Assembly (NCBI GenBank): GCA_947259495.1
Contig: CAMYLV010000031.1
Location: 1 to 64,000, forward strand
DNA: 64,000 bases
Direction: 5' to 3'
Source of the DNA: an uncultured Desulfobacterales bacterium
GTDB lineage: Bacteria; Desulfobacterota; Desulfobacteria; Desulfobacterales; JAHEIW01
Shown here piece by piece: positions 26,065 through 39,086 of this stretch (position 1 is the stretch's first letter; every line of letters starts with the position of its first letter). Both the position numbers and the translations under genes were made by a program. The notes beneath the pieces are model-generated. The model was not told the origin of the DNA, did not search any database, and was given only the letters and a program-made list of their open reading frames with translations.

Positions 26065-27233
26065 TGTCTGATGAAGCCGCAACAACCGGCAAACCGTTGC
26101 TCACGCCTTTTAACGTGATTGCCGGAATTATTGTTGTCCTGGGATTAATTGTCACCGTCTTGCGCTTTACAGTCGGTTTGGACGCGGTCACCAATCTGTC
26201 CGATTATAATCCCTGGGGGATATGGATCGGTTTTGACCTGCTGGTGGGTGTAGCCCTGGCAGCCGGAGGCTATGTTACCTCGGCGGCGGTTTACCTATTC
26301 GGCATGAAGAAATACCATTCGGCCGTCCGGCCCGCAATTTTGACGGGTTTTCTGGGATATACCCTGGTCGTGATTGCGCTCCACTACGATGTGGGCCGAC
26401 CCTGGCGGTTGCCTTACCCGTTTATCATGCAGCGGGGAACCACCTCGCTGCTGTTTGAAGTGGCGGCCTGTGTGGCGCTTTACCTCACGGTGCTGTTTAT
26501 TGAATTTTCACCGGCAGCCATGGAATGGCTGGGCCTAAAACGGGCACGCAAATTGGTTGTCAGACTGACGATTCTTTTGACCATTTTTGGCGTTGTTCTG
26601 TCGACCCTGCACCAATCATCGCTGGGCGCTCTGTTTTTGATCGCACCGGCCAAACTGCATCCGCTATGGTATTCACCTTATTTACCGGTGTATTTCTTTG
26701 TATCGAGTATCATTGCCGGACTGTCGATGGTGATTTTTGAAAGTACGCTGTCGCACCGCTATTTTGCCGATAAGATGGACGCGGCCCATCTAAAGGAAAA
26801 GGATACCGTTGCGCTGGGTTTCGGTAAAGCCGCCTCACTGGTGCTGGCCGGCTATTTTATCATTAAGGTCATCGGTGTATCGGAAGGCAACAACTGGCAC
26901 TTGCTATCAACCAATTACGGGCTCTGGTTTCTGGTCGAATTGCTGGGCTTTGTGGCGCTACCCTGTTTTCTGTATGCGGTCGGCGTGCGTGACAAAAATA
27001 TAAAGCTGATAAAATGGACGGCGGCCTGGACCGTTCTGGGTCTTGTGGTCAACCGCTTGAATATCTCTCTGGTGGCCTTTAACTGGCATCTGCCGGCCAG
27101 TGAACGCTATTTCCCGCACTGGATGGAAATTGTTATTACGGTTTTTCTGGTGACCCTGGGCGTGCTTGCTTTTCGCTTTATTGTTACCCGTATGCCGATA
27201 TTGTATTCGCATCCGGACTATGAGGACCATTAA
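26064..27233 (+). CDS. hmcC: Hmc complex NrfD-like membrane subunit
   Basis: 389 residues with about ten helices, of the NrfD/PsrC quinol-interacting family. YNPWGIWIGFDLLVGVALAAGGY and LHYDVGRPWR are typical of the family. HmcC connects HmcB to the quinone pool or passes electrons across the membrane. The start overlaps the hmcB stop (TGATG). Confidence 0.93.
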   Translation: MSDEAATTGKPLLTPFNVIAGIIVVLGLIVTVLRFTVGLDAVTNLSDYNPWGIWIGFDLLVGVALAAGGYVTSAAVYLFGMKKYHSAVRPAILTGFLGYTLVVIALHYDVGRPWRLPYPFIMQRGTTSLLFEVAACVALYLTVLFIEFSPAAMEWLGLKRARKLVVRLTILLTIFGVVLSTLHQSSLGALFLIAPAKLHPLWYSPYLPVYFFVSSIIAGLSMVIFESTLSHRYFADKMDAAHLKEKDTVALGFGKAASLVLAGYFIIKVIGVSEGNNWHLLSTNYGLWFLVELLGFVALPCFLYAVGVRDKNIKLIKWTAAWTVLGLVVNRLNISLVAFNWHLPASERYFPHWMEIVITVFLVTLGVLAFRFIVTRMPILYSHPDYEDH

Positions 27234-27311
27234 AAGTTATCTTAAAGAAGGGTATTATTAATTTGTTGTTGGCGTAAATGGATAGCAGAACAAAGTTGAG
27301 GAATAAATAAG

Positions 27312-27449
27312 ATGGAAGAGAGTATTCACACATTGCAGGAATACATGTTTCACACCGAAAGCATCACCTACATCTTAATCATAGGTGCGTTGCTGGGCAT
27401 CACCTTTTTCTGGCTGTTTCTTAGCCAGCGGGACGATGATGAAGAATAA
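27312..27449 (+). CDS. hmcD: Small Hmc membrane subunit
   Basis: 45 residues: MEESIHTLQEYMFHTES, then one transmembrane helix (ITYILIIGALLGITFFWLF), then an acidic tail SQRDDDEE. Position between hmcC and hmcE, size and topology match HmcD, the tiny subunit of the Desulfovibrio complex. GAGG precedes the ATG by about 10 bases. Its small size means automatic gene calling may miss it. Confidence 0.85.
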   Translation: MEESIHTLQEYMFHTESITYILIIGALLGITFFWLFLSQRDDDEE

Positions 27450-27558
27450 AACCTATCTCAAAAACGTGTCTAAATTTTTCAAACAGGTTTTTAAGAGCTT
27501 GTATTAGTTTAAAAGTTTTCAAAAATATTCGGTAATTTAGCGAATAAAGGAGTCTCGC

Positions 27559-28236
27559 ATGTATGAGTTTTTAACCGGCCCGATGGTATGGATATCATTC
27601 GGAATTTTTATTATCGGTCTGATAGTCCGGGGCGTGCGCTACGTCAGAGGCCTTGATTGGAAGCTTGACCGGGTCACCTACGGTGAGAATATATCCTATG
27701 GCGTCAGAGGGGCGATACGGTCAATTTTATTCTGGATTTTTCCATATGGGACCCGAAGCTGGCGCAAGAATCCCTGGTTTACCTTATGGGTTTTTGTGAT
27801 GCATTTTGGCCTGCTGATTACGCCGATCTTTTTGCTGGGGCATAATATCCTGTTGAAGGAAAAATGGGGCATCAGCCTGTGGGCATTGCCCGAAGCCGTG
27901 GCGGACACCATGACGGTCATCGTAATCGTTTCGGTTGTCTTTTTGATCCTGCGCCGCATCGCGCTTCCCGAGGTTCGCATTATCACCAACTGGTATGATT
28001 ATCTGTTGTTGCTGATTGCGGTTTCACCCTTTTTGACCGGCTTTTTGGCCTACCACCGTGCGCCGGATTATTATTTTTGGTTGATGGCTCATATTATCAG
28101 CGGTCATATCCTGTTGATTGCCGTTCCGCTGACCAAACTATCGCATTTCCTGCTTTTCTTCATGACCCGGGCGCAGCTCGGTATGGATTACGGTATTAAA
28201 CGCGGCGGCATGAAAGGCAAGGGCATGGCGTGGTAA
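27559..28236 (+). CDS. hmcE: Hmc complex cytochrome b-like subunit
   Basis: 225 residues with about five helices and conserved histidines (VMHFGLLITP, FLAYHRAPD, AHIISGHILLI) expected to bind haem b, as in the NarI/DsrM superfamily. It carries electrons across the membrane between periplasmic HmcA-C and cytoplasmic HmcF. AAAGGAG precedes the ATG. Confidence 0.9.
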   Translation: MYEFLTGPMVWISFGIFIIGLIVRGVRYVRGLDWKLDRVTYGENISYGVRGAIRSILFWIFPYGTRSWRKNPWFTLWVFVMHFGLLITPIFLLGHNILLKEKWGISLWALPEAVADTMTVIVIVSVVFLILRRIALPEVRIITNWYDYLLLLIAVSPFLTGFLAYHRAPDYYFWLMAHIISGHILLIAVPLTKLSHFLLFFMTRAQLGMDYGIKRGGMKGKGMAW

Positions 28237-28488
28237 AGGCCAAACTGTAAATTATGATGATGAATCAATATTTAAAAGACATTTAAGCACTATTACAATA
28301 TTTAGGCTAGGAATACTGGAATGCTGGAATATTGGGCAAACAAAAGAAATATTCCTAAAAATAGCATTATTCCATTATTCCATTTTTCCACTATTCCTGC
28401 TATAAATTGCCTTGAAGCCAGTTAAAACCATAATTACCGGTCAAAGGAATGCTGATTAAAACAAAAGACACTATAAGGATTTAGAACG

Positions 28489-29874
28489 ATGCCGGAAGGA
28501 ACACTTTGCAATAAACAGCCCGTCAATACCAAAGAGCAACTGCAGGCCCTGCTGGCCGATAAAAGCGGCAAACAATACTATGAAGAGATGAATGATTTGG
28601 ATGTGGACCGCAAGGCGCTGTGGGGGACCATTCAAAAATCCTTGAAATCACGAACCAAAACTTGGCTGGATATTTGCTCGCACTGCGGCCTGTGTGCCGA
28701 AAGCTGCTTTTACTATCTGGCCAACAAGCGGGACCCCAAGCAGGTGCCCTCCTACAAAATTCAAAAAACATTGGGCGAGTTGATCGCCCGCAAAGGAGAC
28801 GTCGACAATGCCTTTATGCAACAATGCATGGACTGGGCCTATTCCAAATGCACCTGCTGCACCCGCTGTGGGGTTTACTGCCCCTTCGGGATTGACACCG
28901 GCATTATGTTCAGTTATCTGCGCGGTCTGCTTTACGGGCAGGGGTTTGTGCCCTGGGAAATGAAAATCGGTTCCGGCATGCACCGCATCTTCCGGGCCCA
29001 GATGGATATTACCACCGAAGACTGGGTCGATACCTGTGAGTGGATGGCGGAAGAATACGAGGAGGATTGGCCGGGGCTGGAAATTCCGGTGGATAAAGAA
29101 AGTGCGGATATCATTTATACGGTCAATGCCCGGGAACCCAAACATTATCCGGAAGACATCGCTGAAGCGGCCATTCTGTTTCACGTGGCCGGTGAAAACT
29201 GGACGGTGCCCAGCGAGGGCTGGGAGGAAACCAGCCTGGCCATGTTTGCCGGCGACTGGGAAGCCGCCAAACTGCAGGTCGAATCGGTATATGATGCCAT
29301 GGCGCGATTAAAGCCCGAGCGCATGGTGGTCACCGAATGCGGACATGCGTATCGAGCGACCGTGATTGAAGGGCCCTACTGGGCTGGGCTGAAGTCCGGC
29401 AAGACGCCGATTGAAAGTCTGCATTACGTTGAGTGGGTGGCCGAGGCGCTGCGCACCGGAAAACTGAAAATAGACCCGACCAAAAAAATCAAGGAACCGG
29501 TGACCTACCAGGATTCCTGCAATTACATTCGCAACGGCGGCCTGGCCGATGTGGCCCGCGAAATCATGAGCTATATGGCCGATGATTTCCGCGAAATGAC
29601 GCCCAACCGGGAGCACAATTTTTGCTGCGGTGGCGGCGGTGGGTTAAACGGTATCGGTCGTTACCGCGAACAACGCAACATCGGCATGAAGGTCAAACGG
29701 GATCAGGTACTTGCAACCGGCGCCAAACTGGTCATCGCGCCCTGCCACAACTGCTGGGATGCCATCCGGGATATGGAAGAAATTTATAAAATCGGTATCC
29801 GCTGGTCGTTTTTAAAGCCCCTTTTGATTAACATGCTGGAGGTTCCCGAACATCTCAAGCCCAAAGAAGAATAG
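28489..29874 (+). CDS. hmcF: Hmc complex HdrD-like iron-sulfur subunit
   Basis: 461 residues. Two cysteine motifs, [11 protein letters not shown] (about residue 63) and [14 protein letters not shown] (about residue 123), bind two [4Fe-4S] clusters. A C-terminal CCG domain includes FCCGGGGG (about 380) and APCHNCWD (about 420), as in HdrD/DsrK, suggesting a noncubane cluster that reacts with thiol-disulfide pairs. It is the cytoplasmic end of the Hmc complex. It starts 252 bp after hmcE; the gap contains short TTCCA repeats. Confidence 0.92.
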   Translation: MPEGTLCNKQPVNTKEQLQALLADKSGKQYYEEMNDLDVDRKALWGTIQKSLKSRTKTWLDICSHCGLCAESCFYYLANKRDPKQVPSYKIQKTLGELIARKGDVDNAFMQQCMDWAYSKCTCCTRCGVYCPFGIDTGIMFSYLRGLLYGQGFVPWEMKIGSGMHRIFRAQMDITTEDWVDTCEWMAEEYEEDWPGLEIPVDKESADIIYTVNAREPKHYPEDIAEAAILFHVAGENWTVPSEGWEETSLAMFAGDWEAAKLQVESVYDAMARLKPERMVVTECGHAYRATVIEGPYWAGLKSGKTPIESLHYVEWVAEALRTGKLKIDPTKKIKEPVTYQDSCNYIRNGGLADVAREIMSYMADDFREMTPNREHNFCCGGGGGLNGIGRYREQRNIGMKVKRDQVLATGAKLVIAPCHNCWDAIRDMEEIYKIGIRWSFLKPLLINMLEVPEHLKPKEE

Positions 29875-29973
29875 GTTTTTGGTGTTTGGTAAATAAATCC
29901 TTTTAATCGAAATATTCACCGCTCTCCATAATGATGTTTCAAAATCCCGGAAATTTGACAGGAGCAAGCACGA

Positions 29974-31584
29974 ATGGTTGATTTTGCCTACCAGGAAATG
30001 TTTCCCCGGGGAGTTGATTACACCGAATATCGCCTTTTGACAACGGATCATGTATCTCTGATGGATGTTGATGGGAAGCGGCTTTTACAGGTGGCACCGG
30101 AAGGGTTAACGCTGCTGGCCGAGCGGGCCTTTCACGATGTGTCGCATTTTTTGCGCGCTGCACACCTGCAGCAATTGGCCGCCATATTCGATGATTCGCA
30201 AAGTTCTGCCAATGATAAGCGGGTGGCGCTGGAGCTTTTACAGAATGCAGTCATTGCGGCCGAGGGCGAGTTTCCCATGTGCCAGGATACCGGCACGGCC
30301 ATCGTCATCGGCAAAAAAGGCCAGGGCGTTTGGACCGGTTACGCGGATGAAGAAGCTCTGTCAAAAGGAATCTTCAACGCTTATACCCGGGACAACCTGC
30401 GGTACTCCCAGAATGCACCCCTGAGCATGTATGACGAAAAAAACACCGGCTGTAATTTGCCGGCGCAGTTTGAAATTTATGCGGTGCAGGGCGATGAATA
30501 TCATTTTTTATTTTTGGCCAAAGGCGGCGGATCGGCCAATAAAACCTATCTTTTTCAGGAGACCAAAGCCGTCCTGACGCCCGCTGGGCTTTTAGAGTTC
30601 ATGACAGACAAGATGAAATCACTGGGCACGGCAGCCTGTCCGCCTTACCATTTAGCGTTCGTTATCGGCGGGACCTCTGCCGAACTGAATCTCAAAACGG
30701 TAAAGCTGGCCACCGCCCGATACCTGGACGGCCTGCCGACCGAAGGCAGCCCGGCAGGGCATGCGTTTCGGGATCTGGAACTGGAAGCGCGCCTGCTGGA
30801 GATATCCCGGGAACTGGGCATCGGCGCCCAGTTTGGGGGAAAATATTTTTGCCTGGATACCCGGGTGATCCGGTTGCCGCGTCACGGCGCCTCCTGCCCC
30901 ATCGGGCTGGGCGTCAGCTGCAGCGCCGATCGCAATATCAAAGCCAAGATCACAACAAAGGGTATTTTTATAGAACAGCTGGAAACAAATCCGACCCGGT
31001 ACCTGCCCCGGGTCGAGGTTGCGGATGCCGATGCGGTGCGTGTTGATTTAGACCAACCCATGGATCAGATCCTGGCACAGCTGAATCAATACCCGGTTGC
31101 CACGCCATTGCTGCTGACCGGAAAAATTGTGGTTGCCCGGGATATCGCCCATGCCAGACTAAAAGAACGCCTGGACCGCGGTGAAGCGTTGCCCGACTAT
31201 TTTAAAAACCACATTATTTATTACGCCGGGCCGGCCAAGACACCGCCCGGTTACGCGTCCGGCGCTTTCGGACCGACCACCGCCGGTCGCATGGACCCGT
31301 ATGTGCCTGTTTTTCAGGCTCAGGGCGGTTCGATGATCATGCTGGCCAAAGGCAACCGCTCGAGGGGCGTTACCGAGTCCTGTAAAAAATACGGTGGGTT
31401 TTACCTGGGTTCCATCGGGGGTCCGGCAGCCCGGCTTGGCAAAGAATGCATCACCGGTGTTGAAACCGTTGAATATGAAGAACTTGGCATGGAAGCCATT
31501 TTTATGATAACCGTAAAGGATTTTCCGGCCTTCATCATGGTCGATGACAAAGGCAACGATTTCTTTGCAAACCTTTTAAGCTAA
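29974..31584 (+). CDS. fumA: Class I (iron-sulfur) fumarate hydratase
   Basis: 536 residues, a fused alpha-beta class I fumarase. [10 protein letters not shown] near residue 103 and [10 protein letters not shown] near residue 305 supply cysteines for the oxygen-sensitive [4Fe-4S] cluster. The C-terminal half contains [11 protein letters not shown] and GNRSRGV, which bind substrate. It interconverts fumarate and malate. An AGGAG site precedes the ATG. It lies about 100 bp after hmcF. Confidence 0.94.
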   Translation: MVDFAYQEMFPRGVDYTEYRLLTTDHVSLMDVDGKRLLQVAPEGLTLLAERAFHDVSHFLRAAHLQQLAAIFDDSQSSANDKRVALELLQNAVIAAEGEFPMCQDTGTAIVIGKKGQGVWTGYADEEALSKGIFNAYTRDNLRYSQNAPLSMYDEKNTGCNLPAQFEIYAVQGDEYHFLFLAKGGGSANKTYLFQETKAVLTPAGLLEFMTDKMKSLGTAACPPYHLAFVIGGTSAELNLKTVKLATARYLDGLPTEGSPAGHAFRDLELEARLLEISRELGIGAQFGGKYFCLDTRVIRLPRHGASCPIGLGVSCSADRNIKAKITTKGIFIEQLETNPTRYLPRVEVADADAVRVDLDQPMDQILAQLNQYPVATPLLLTGKIVVARDIAHARLKERLDRGEALPDYFKNHIIYYAGPAKTPPGYASGAFGPTTAGRMDPYVPVFQAQGGSMIMLAKGNRSRGVTESCKKYGGFYLGSIGGPAARLGKECITGVETVEYEELGMEAIFMITVKDFPAFIMVDDKGNDFFANLLS

Positions 31585-31593
31585 CTGTGATAG

Positions 31594-35241
<3,648 letters not shown>

Positions 35242-35256
35242 TTGTTTGAATTAATT

Positions 35257-35402
35257 CACCACGAAGCGCACGAAGATTTCATAAAAATGTGTTAATCGAG
35301 GAGTCGGGGCGTTTTTTCATTCCGCTTCTTGTAAGGGTTTGAAGGTAAAACGCCCCGACCCCTCGATAATTTTACGCTTCGAGTTCTTCGTGCGCTGCGT
35401 GG
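35257..35402. repeat. Long inverted repeat after PFOR
   Basis: CACCACGAAGCGCACGAAG at the left pairs with a near-perfect opposite copy at 35384-35402; an inner pair, ATCGAGGAGTCGGGGCGTTTT-type (35295-35315) and its complement (35347-35367), also has one mismatch. About 146 bp in all. It could terminate PFOR transcription or be a palindromic mobile repeat. Confidence 0.7.
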
Positions 35403-35420
35403 TAAACCCAAAATGTGTCC

Positions 35421-35607
35421 AGAAGCCATTTCAAAACCCCGTTTCAGCCGATTTGCGGCTTTTGCAAAGCGCTAAGCTTGTTGCGCTAAATCTTGAAAAC
35501 TCGGGCTAAAGCCCTCAAACAATTCAAGATTTTACGCTCCACTGCGCTAAGCGCTTTTTAACAAAAGTCCGCAAAATTAGCTCCAAAGAAGTTTTGAAAT
35601 GGCTTCT
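35421..35607. repeat. Second long palindromic element
   Basis: Perfect 17-bp terminal inverted repeats (AGAAGCCATTTCAAAAC and its complement) enclose about 150 bp that itself contains GCGCTAAG-type repeats. It has no coding capacity and looks like a non-autonomous miniature element. Confidence 0.65.
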
Positions 35608-35631
35608 AACAATTTATGTTTTTGAAACCAA

Positions 35632-35661
35632 GAGGCCGTTTGATTGCTCAAACGGCCTTTA
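35632..35661 (+). terminator. Hairpin terminator
   Basis: GGCCGTTTGA and TCAAACGGCC form a 10-bp stem with a 4-base loop followed by TTTAAT. It lies 390 bp past PFOR; it could serve transcripts in either direction. Confidence 0.65.
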
Positions 35662-35886
35662 ATATTCAGCAAAAAAATAGCGTCTCTCAAGACAAATGCT
35701 TCTATTTTTTGACATTTTTTTGCTTATCGGTTTTTCCTTCTAAGTGTTTACAAAACCCCTCAGGGGTACCATTATTATCGTAATTATTTGTCGGATATAT
35801 GCAATAGGATATCCTCATCGGAATTTTACAGTTACCGCAGAAAGTCATAAGGCAACCGCGTTGCTCGGATTACAAAGGACACGCCC

Positions 35887-36492
35887 ATGCGCATCTTGTT
35901 TATCCTGTGTTTTGTTGTTCTGACAGTAAGCCCTGTGTCGGCTTACGGAGATGAGCCGATCGAAGCACTGCAAAAAGGCGTCCAGGAGGGCCTGCGAATT
36001 TTGCAGGGTCCCAGAGTCAACGATAAAGCGTTAAAAGAAGCCCAGCGGCAAAAACTGCGCCTGATTTTAGAGCAGCTCTTTGATTTCCATGAATTTTCCA
36101 GAAGGGTACTGGCCTCAAACTGGAAAACGTTCACGCCTTCCCAAAGAGAAACGTTCGTTAGGGTATTTACCGAATTTTTAGGTAAATTTTATATGGGCAA
36201 ATTACAGGAAAAATACAGAGACGAAAAGCTTATTTATGTGAGCCAGGAAATAAAATCCCCCAGACGGGCCCTTGTCAATATCAATGTCGTCTGGAAGGGT
36301 CAAAAAATTCCAATTGATCTTTTGATGATCAAGCGCCAGGGGTTGTGGAAGGTTTACGATATCCAGTTTCTGGGAATCAGCGCGGTGCGAAACTACCGGG
36401 CCCAATTCAAGTCGCTGCTCGGCAAAGAAACACCGGCTGAAGTGATCGAGCGCATGCAAGAGAGAATTAGACAAATAGAGTCGAAGGAATAA
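35887..36492 (+). CDS. MlaC/Ttg2D-like periplasmic lipid-binding protein
   Basis: 201 residues with a signal peptide (MRILFILCFVVLTVSPVSA). The core FDFHEFSRRVLASNWKTFTPSQRETFVRVFTEFL is the family hallmark, and WKVYDIQFLGISAVRNYRAQF follows. It is a second paralogue of the MlaC encoded at 61748. Such proteins ferry phospholipid between membranes. This copy stands apart from transport genes and beside a potassium channel; its role there is not clear. Confidence 0.9.
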   Translation: MRILFILCFVVLTVSPVSAYGDEPIEALQKGVQEGLRILQGPRVNDKALKEAQRQKLRLILEQLFDFHEFSRRVLASNWKTFTPSQRETFVRVFTEFLGKFYMGKLQEKYRDEKLIYVSQEIKSPRRALVNINVVWKGQKIPIDLLMIKRQGLWKVYDIQFLGISAVRNYRAQFKSLLGKETPAEVIERMQERIRQIESKE

Positions 36493-36656
36493 ACCAGCGT
36501 TGTGCCCGGAAACCACAAAAGGTTGACTTGCAACGTGCGAACTGAATATGATCATCTTTGAAAGCCGTATTAGTGGCAAATTTCCGGCCTGTTGGGGCAG
36601 AAACCAGGCAAATTTTTGCGACCTTCAATTATACTGTATTTAATAGAGCAGCCATC

Positions 36657-37328
36657 ATGGTCGAAAAGGACAACGGTTTGAAGCGGTACCTGTTTGAACG
36701 TCGATTTCTTATTTTGCTGATTTTGTGTTTTACCACACTGCTTGTGGGACCTTTTATCGGTGACTACCACCGATTACGCTATCTGTTCGATCTGGTCGTA
36801 TCCGTTATTTTTTTATCCGTCATGTTCGCCATCATTGAAAAAATGCGCCAGCTGCTCATCTCTGTGTGCCTGGCAGTGCCGATGCTCGTGGCCATGTGGG
36901 CCAAGTATTTGTTTGAATCGAGAGCGCTTGCAGTTAGCGGTGAAATTTGCGGGATCCTGTTTTTTGCCTATGCGATTTTTCATATTGTCAGGCATACATT
37001 AAAACAGGAAGAAGTTACCAAAGAAACGATCTTTGCTGCCCTGGTCATCTATATGCTGGCGGCATTTATGTGGGCCAGAATTTATTCACTCCTGGAAATG
37101 CTTCAACCCGGCTCATTCTCGATGCCGGCAGGGCATTTTTTTGGCGATCGGCTTGTTTTTTTGTATTACAGCTTTGTAACCATAACGACATTAGGTTTCG
37201 GTGATATAACACCCTTAACCGATAAGGCCAGTGCCCTTTCCATTATCGAAGCCATTAGCGGTCAGATCTATCTGGTGGTTCTGGTGGCCTGGCTGGTGGG
37301 CATGCACGTGTCAAGGCGGTCAAAATGA
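36657..37328 (+). CDS. Two-helix-pore potassium channel
   Basis: 223 residues from the ATG at 36657. About six helices; the last two flank a pore loop with selectivity filter TTLGFGDITP (a TVGYGD variant, about residue 180). Residues 60-130 hold additional helices. No RCK or cyclic-nucleotide domain follows. It probably conducts K+. The reading frame extends 33 codons upstream to 36558, but that segment lacks a ribosome site and hydrophobic start. Confidence 0.85.
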   Translation: MVEKDNGLKRYLFERRFLILLILCFTTLLVGPFIGDYHRLRYLFDLVVSVIFLSVMFAIIEKMRQLLISVCLAVPMLVAMWAKYLFESRALAVSGEICGILFFAYAIFHIVRHTLKQEEVTKETIFAALVIYMLAAFMWARIYSLLEMLQPGSFSMPAGHFFGDRLVFLYYSFVTITTLGFGDITPLTDKASALSIIEAISGQIYLVVLVAWLVGMHVSRRSK

Positions 37329-37400
37329 GGCCGAATTATCATGTATCAAACGATCAATTGCCGAAATTCAAATTCCGACACTATAAAAGGAATGTATAAA

Positions 37401-37985
37401 ATGAGAACGCATATGGTCATCGTGCTGTTTATCAGCTTTTTGAGTGCGCCCGTTGTGCTGGCCGATGAATGTATTGAAGGCGATTGCGTCAACGGGTATG
37501 GAACGATGGTTACCACCACCGGTCAGAAATTTATCGGTCATTTCAAAGACGGTCTGCGCCATGGGAAAGGCGTTTTCATTCTGCCCGGCGGCCGAAAACT
37601 CGAAGGCACCTGGCAGGATAATGAAATCATTGAAGGTACCTACACCATGCCGGATGGAACCCGGTATGTCGGCCAGTGGAAGTATCGCGAAAAAAACGGC
37701 CGGGGCGAGTTAACGTTTCCGGACGGCCGCCACTATATTGGTGAGTTTAAAAGCGGGCAGCGTCATGGAAAAGGCACCCTGTTTTACCCGGATGGCCGTA
37801 AGTATGAGGGTGACTTTAATTTCGGCGAACGCACCGGACAGGGAACCATGAACTACCCCGACGGCCGAAAATACACCGGTGAATTTCAAGACGGCGAACG
37901 CACCGGGCAGGGAACGCTCGTCTATCCGGACGGCAAAACACAAACCGGCGAATTTAGAGACGGAGAGTTTGTGGGCGCTCAATGA
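37401..37985 (+). CDS. Exported MORN-repeat protein
   Basis: 194 residues with a signal peptide (THMVIVLFISFLSAPVVLA). About six or seven MORN repeats follow (YPDGRKYEGDFNFGERTGQG-type), nearly identical in the C-terminal part, which suggests recent tandem duplication. MORN repeats form beta hairpins and often bind lipid or proteins. AAGGA lies 9 bases before this ATG; earlier in-frame ATGs are less well placed. Confidence 0.87.
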   Translation: MRTHMVIVLFISFLSAPVVLADECIEGDCVNGYGTMVTTTGQKFIGHFKDGLRHGKGVFILPGGRKLEGTWQDNEIIEGTYTMPDGTRYVGQWKYREKNGRGELTFPDGRHYIGEFKSGQRHGKGTLFYPDGRKYEGDFNFGERTGQGTMNYPDGRKYTGEFQDGERTGQGTLVYPDGKTQTGEFRDGEFVGAQ

Positions 37986-38168
37986 TGTCGCGTTGCGCGT
38001 TGCGGGTTGCGTGTTACGTGTTGCGAGTGACGCATTAACATACGGTTTGGCAAAACAAAGCGGGATGATTTTACCCGGGAGCTGATTCGGGCAGATCATC
38101 CCACTTTTTTAACACGATTAAGGTATAACAAATAACCATTACCATCCGGCATTTTATAAAATGCCGGA

Positions 38169-39002
38169 TCAAGGCAGACGCTGCAACCAGTCTGCATTCA
38201 GTAACCATCTCCTTCTGAGTTCTTCCAACAAACCGGTACCCTCGGCAATTCCCAAAAAGTTTTCAACCCAGTTGACCAGCAAGGGATCATCGGCCGGCAC
38301 TCCGACACCGATCGGTTCATAGGTCAACGTCGTTACCACAGATAACAATCCCTGGGCTGGGTAGCGGAAAACAGACACCACGCAAATCGGATAATCCGCC
38401 ACCATGGCATGCACTTTATCCTCGAGCACCATTTTCACGGCCGCATCGTAGTCTCTGGCGGTAATCAGTGTGGCATCCGGAATGGCAGTTTCGACAAATG
38501 CCTGGCTGGTGGAGCCTTTCAGCGCGACCAGTTTGGTGTTTTTGGCGTCGATATCGGCCGCTTCCTCTGCCAGTGCGATGGTTTTGCGCTTGGTCAGAAA
38601 TGCCTTGCCTGATGTAAAGTAGGGTCCCACAAAAGCCACTTTCATATTGCGTCCGGGGGTAATGGTCATGTTTGACACAATCAGGTCGATTTTGCCTGTC
38701 TGCAAAGCCGGCAGCAGTTCAGCAAAGGGCATAACCGCCAGTTTGGCTTTAACCCCCATGGCCTTTGCCATGGCTCGGGCCAGATCGACCTCATACCCGA
38801 TCAATTCGCCCGCTTTGGAGGTCATATTCAAGGGCGGCATATTGCCCGTCATGCCCACCACCAGCGTACCGCGCTGCTGAATGCGATCGATGACCGGAGC
38901 AGTCGACGATGAAGCAATGGCTGTGTTGCTATTGGTCTGAGCACAGCCGATTAAAAACAACAGCAGAAAAACAAACACAATCATCGATTTTTTTATCTTC
39001 AT
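38169..39002 (-). CDS. Amino-acid-type ABC transporter substrate-binding lipoprotein
   Basis: 277 residues. The lipobox is FLLLFLIGC (cysteine near residue 20). The SBP_bac_3 fold follows: GTLVVGMTGNMPPLNM, GYEVDLARAMAKAMGV, DLIVSNMTITPGRNM and VVTTLTYEPIGVGVP. It should bind a polar amino acid or related ligand. No permease or ATPase gene is adjacent, so it may serve a distant transporter or a sensor. Confidence 0.88.
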   Translation of the reverse strand: MKIKKSMIVFVFLLLFLIGCAQTNSNTAIASSSTAPVIDRIQQRGTLVVGMTGNMPPLNMTSKAGELIGYEVDLARAMAKAMGVKAKLAVMPFAELLPALQTGKIDLIVSNMTITPGRNMKVAFVGPYFTSGKAFLTKRKTIALAEEAADIDAKNTKLVALKGSTSQAFVETAIPDATLITARDYDAAVKMVLEDKVHAMVADYPICVVSVFRYPAQGLLSVVTTLTYEPIGVGVPADDPLLVNWVENFLGIAEGTGLLEELRRRWLLNADWLQRLP

Positions 39003-39086
39003 TTTCGTAATCCTCCTCGTTTTTCCTTAGATTTTTATAGTTGAAGTGTTTATTGTTTCGTTCTCAAAGGGAGTTTCTCAGAAAAA

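Noticed and set aside
36558-36656. Longer N-terminus for the potassium channel
   Set aside because: The extension is not hydrophobic, has no ribosome site and does not match the start of related channels.
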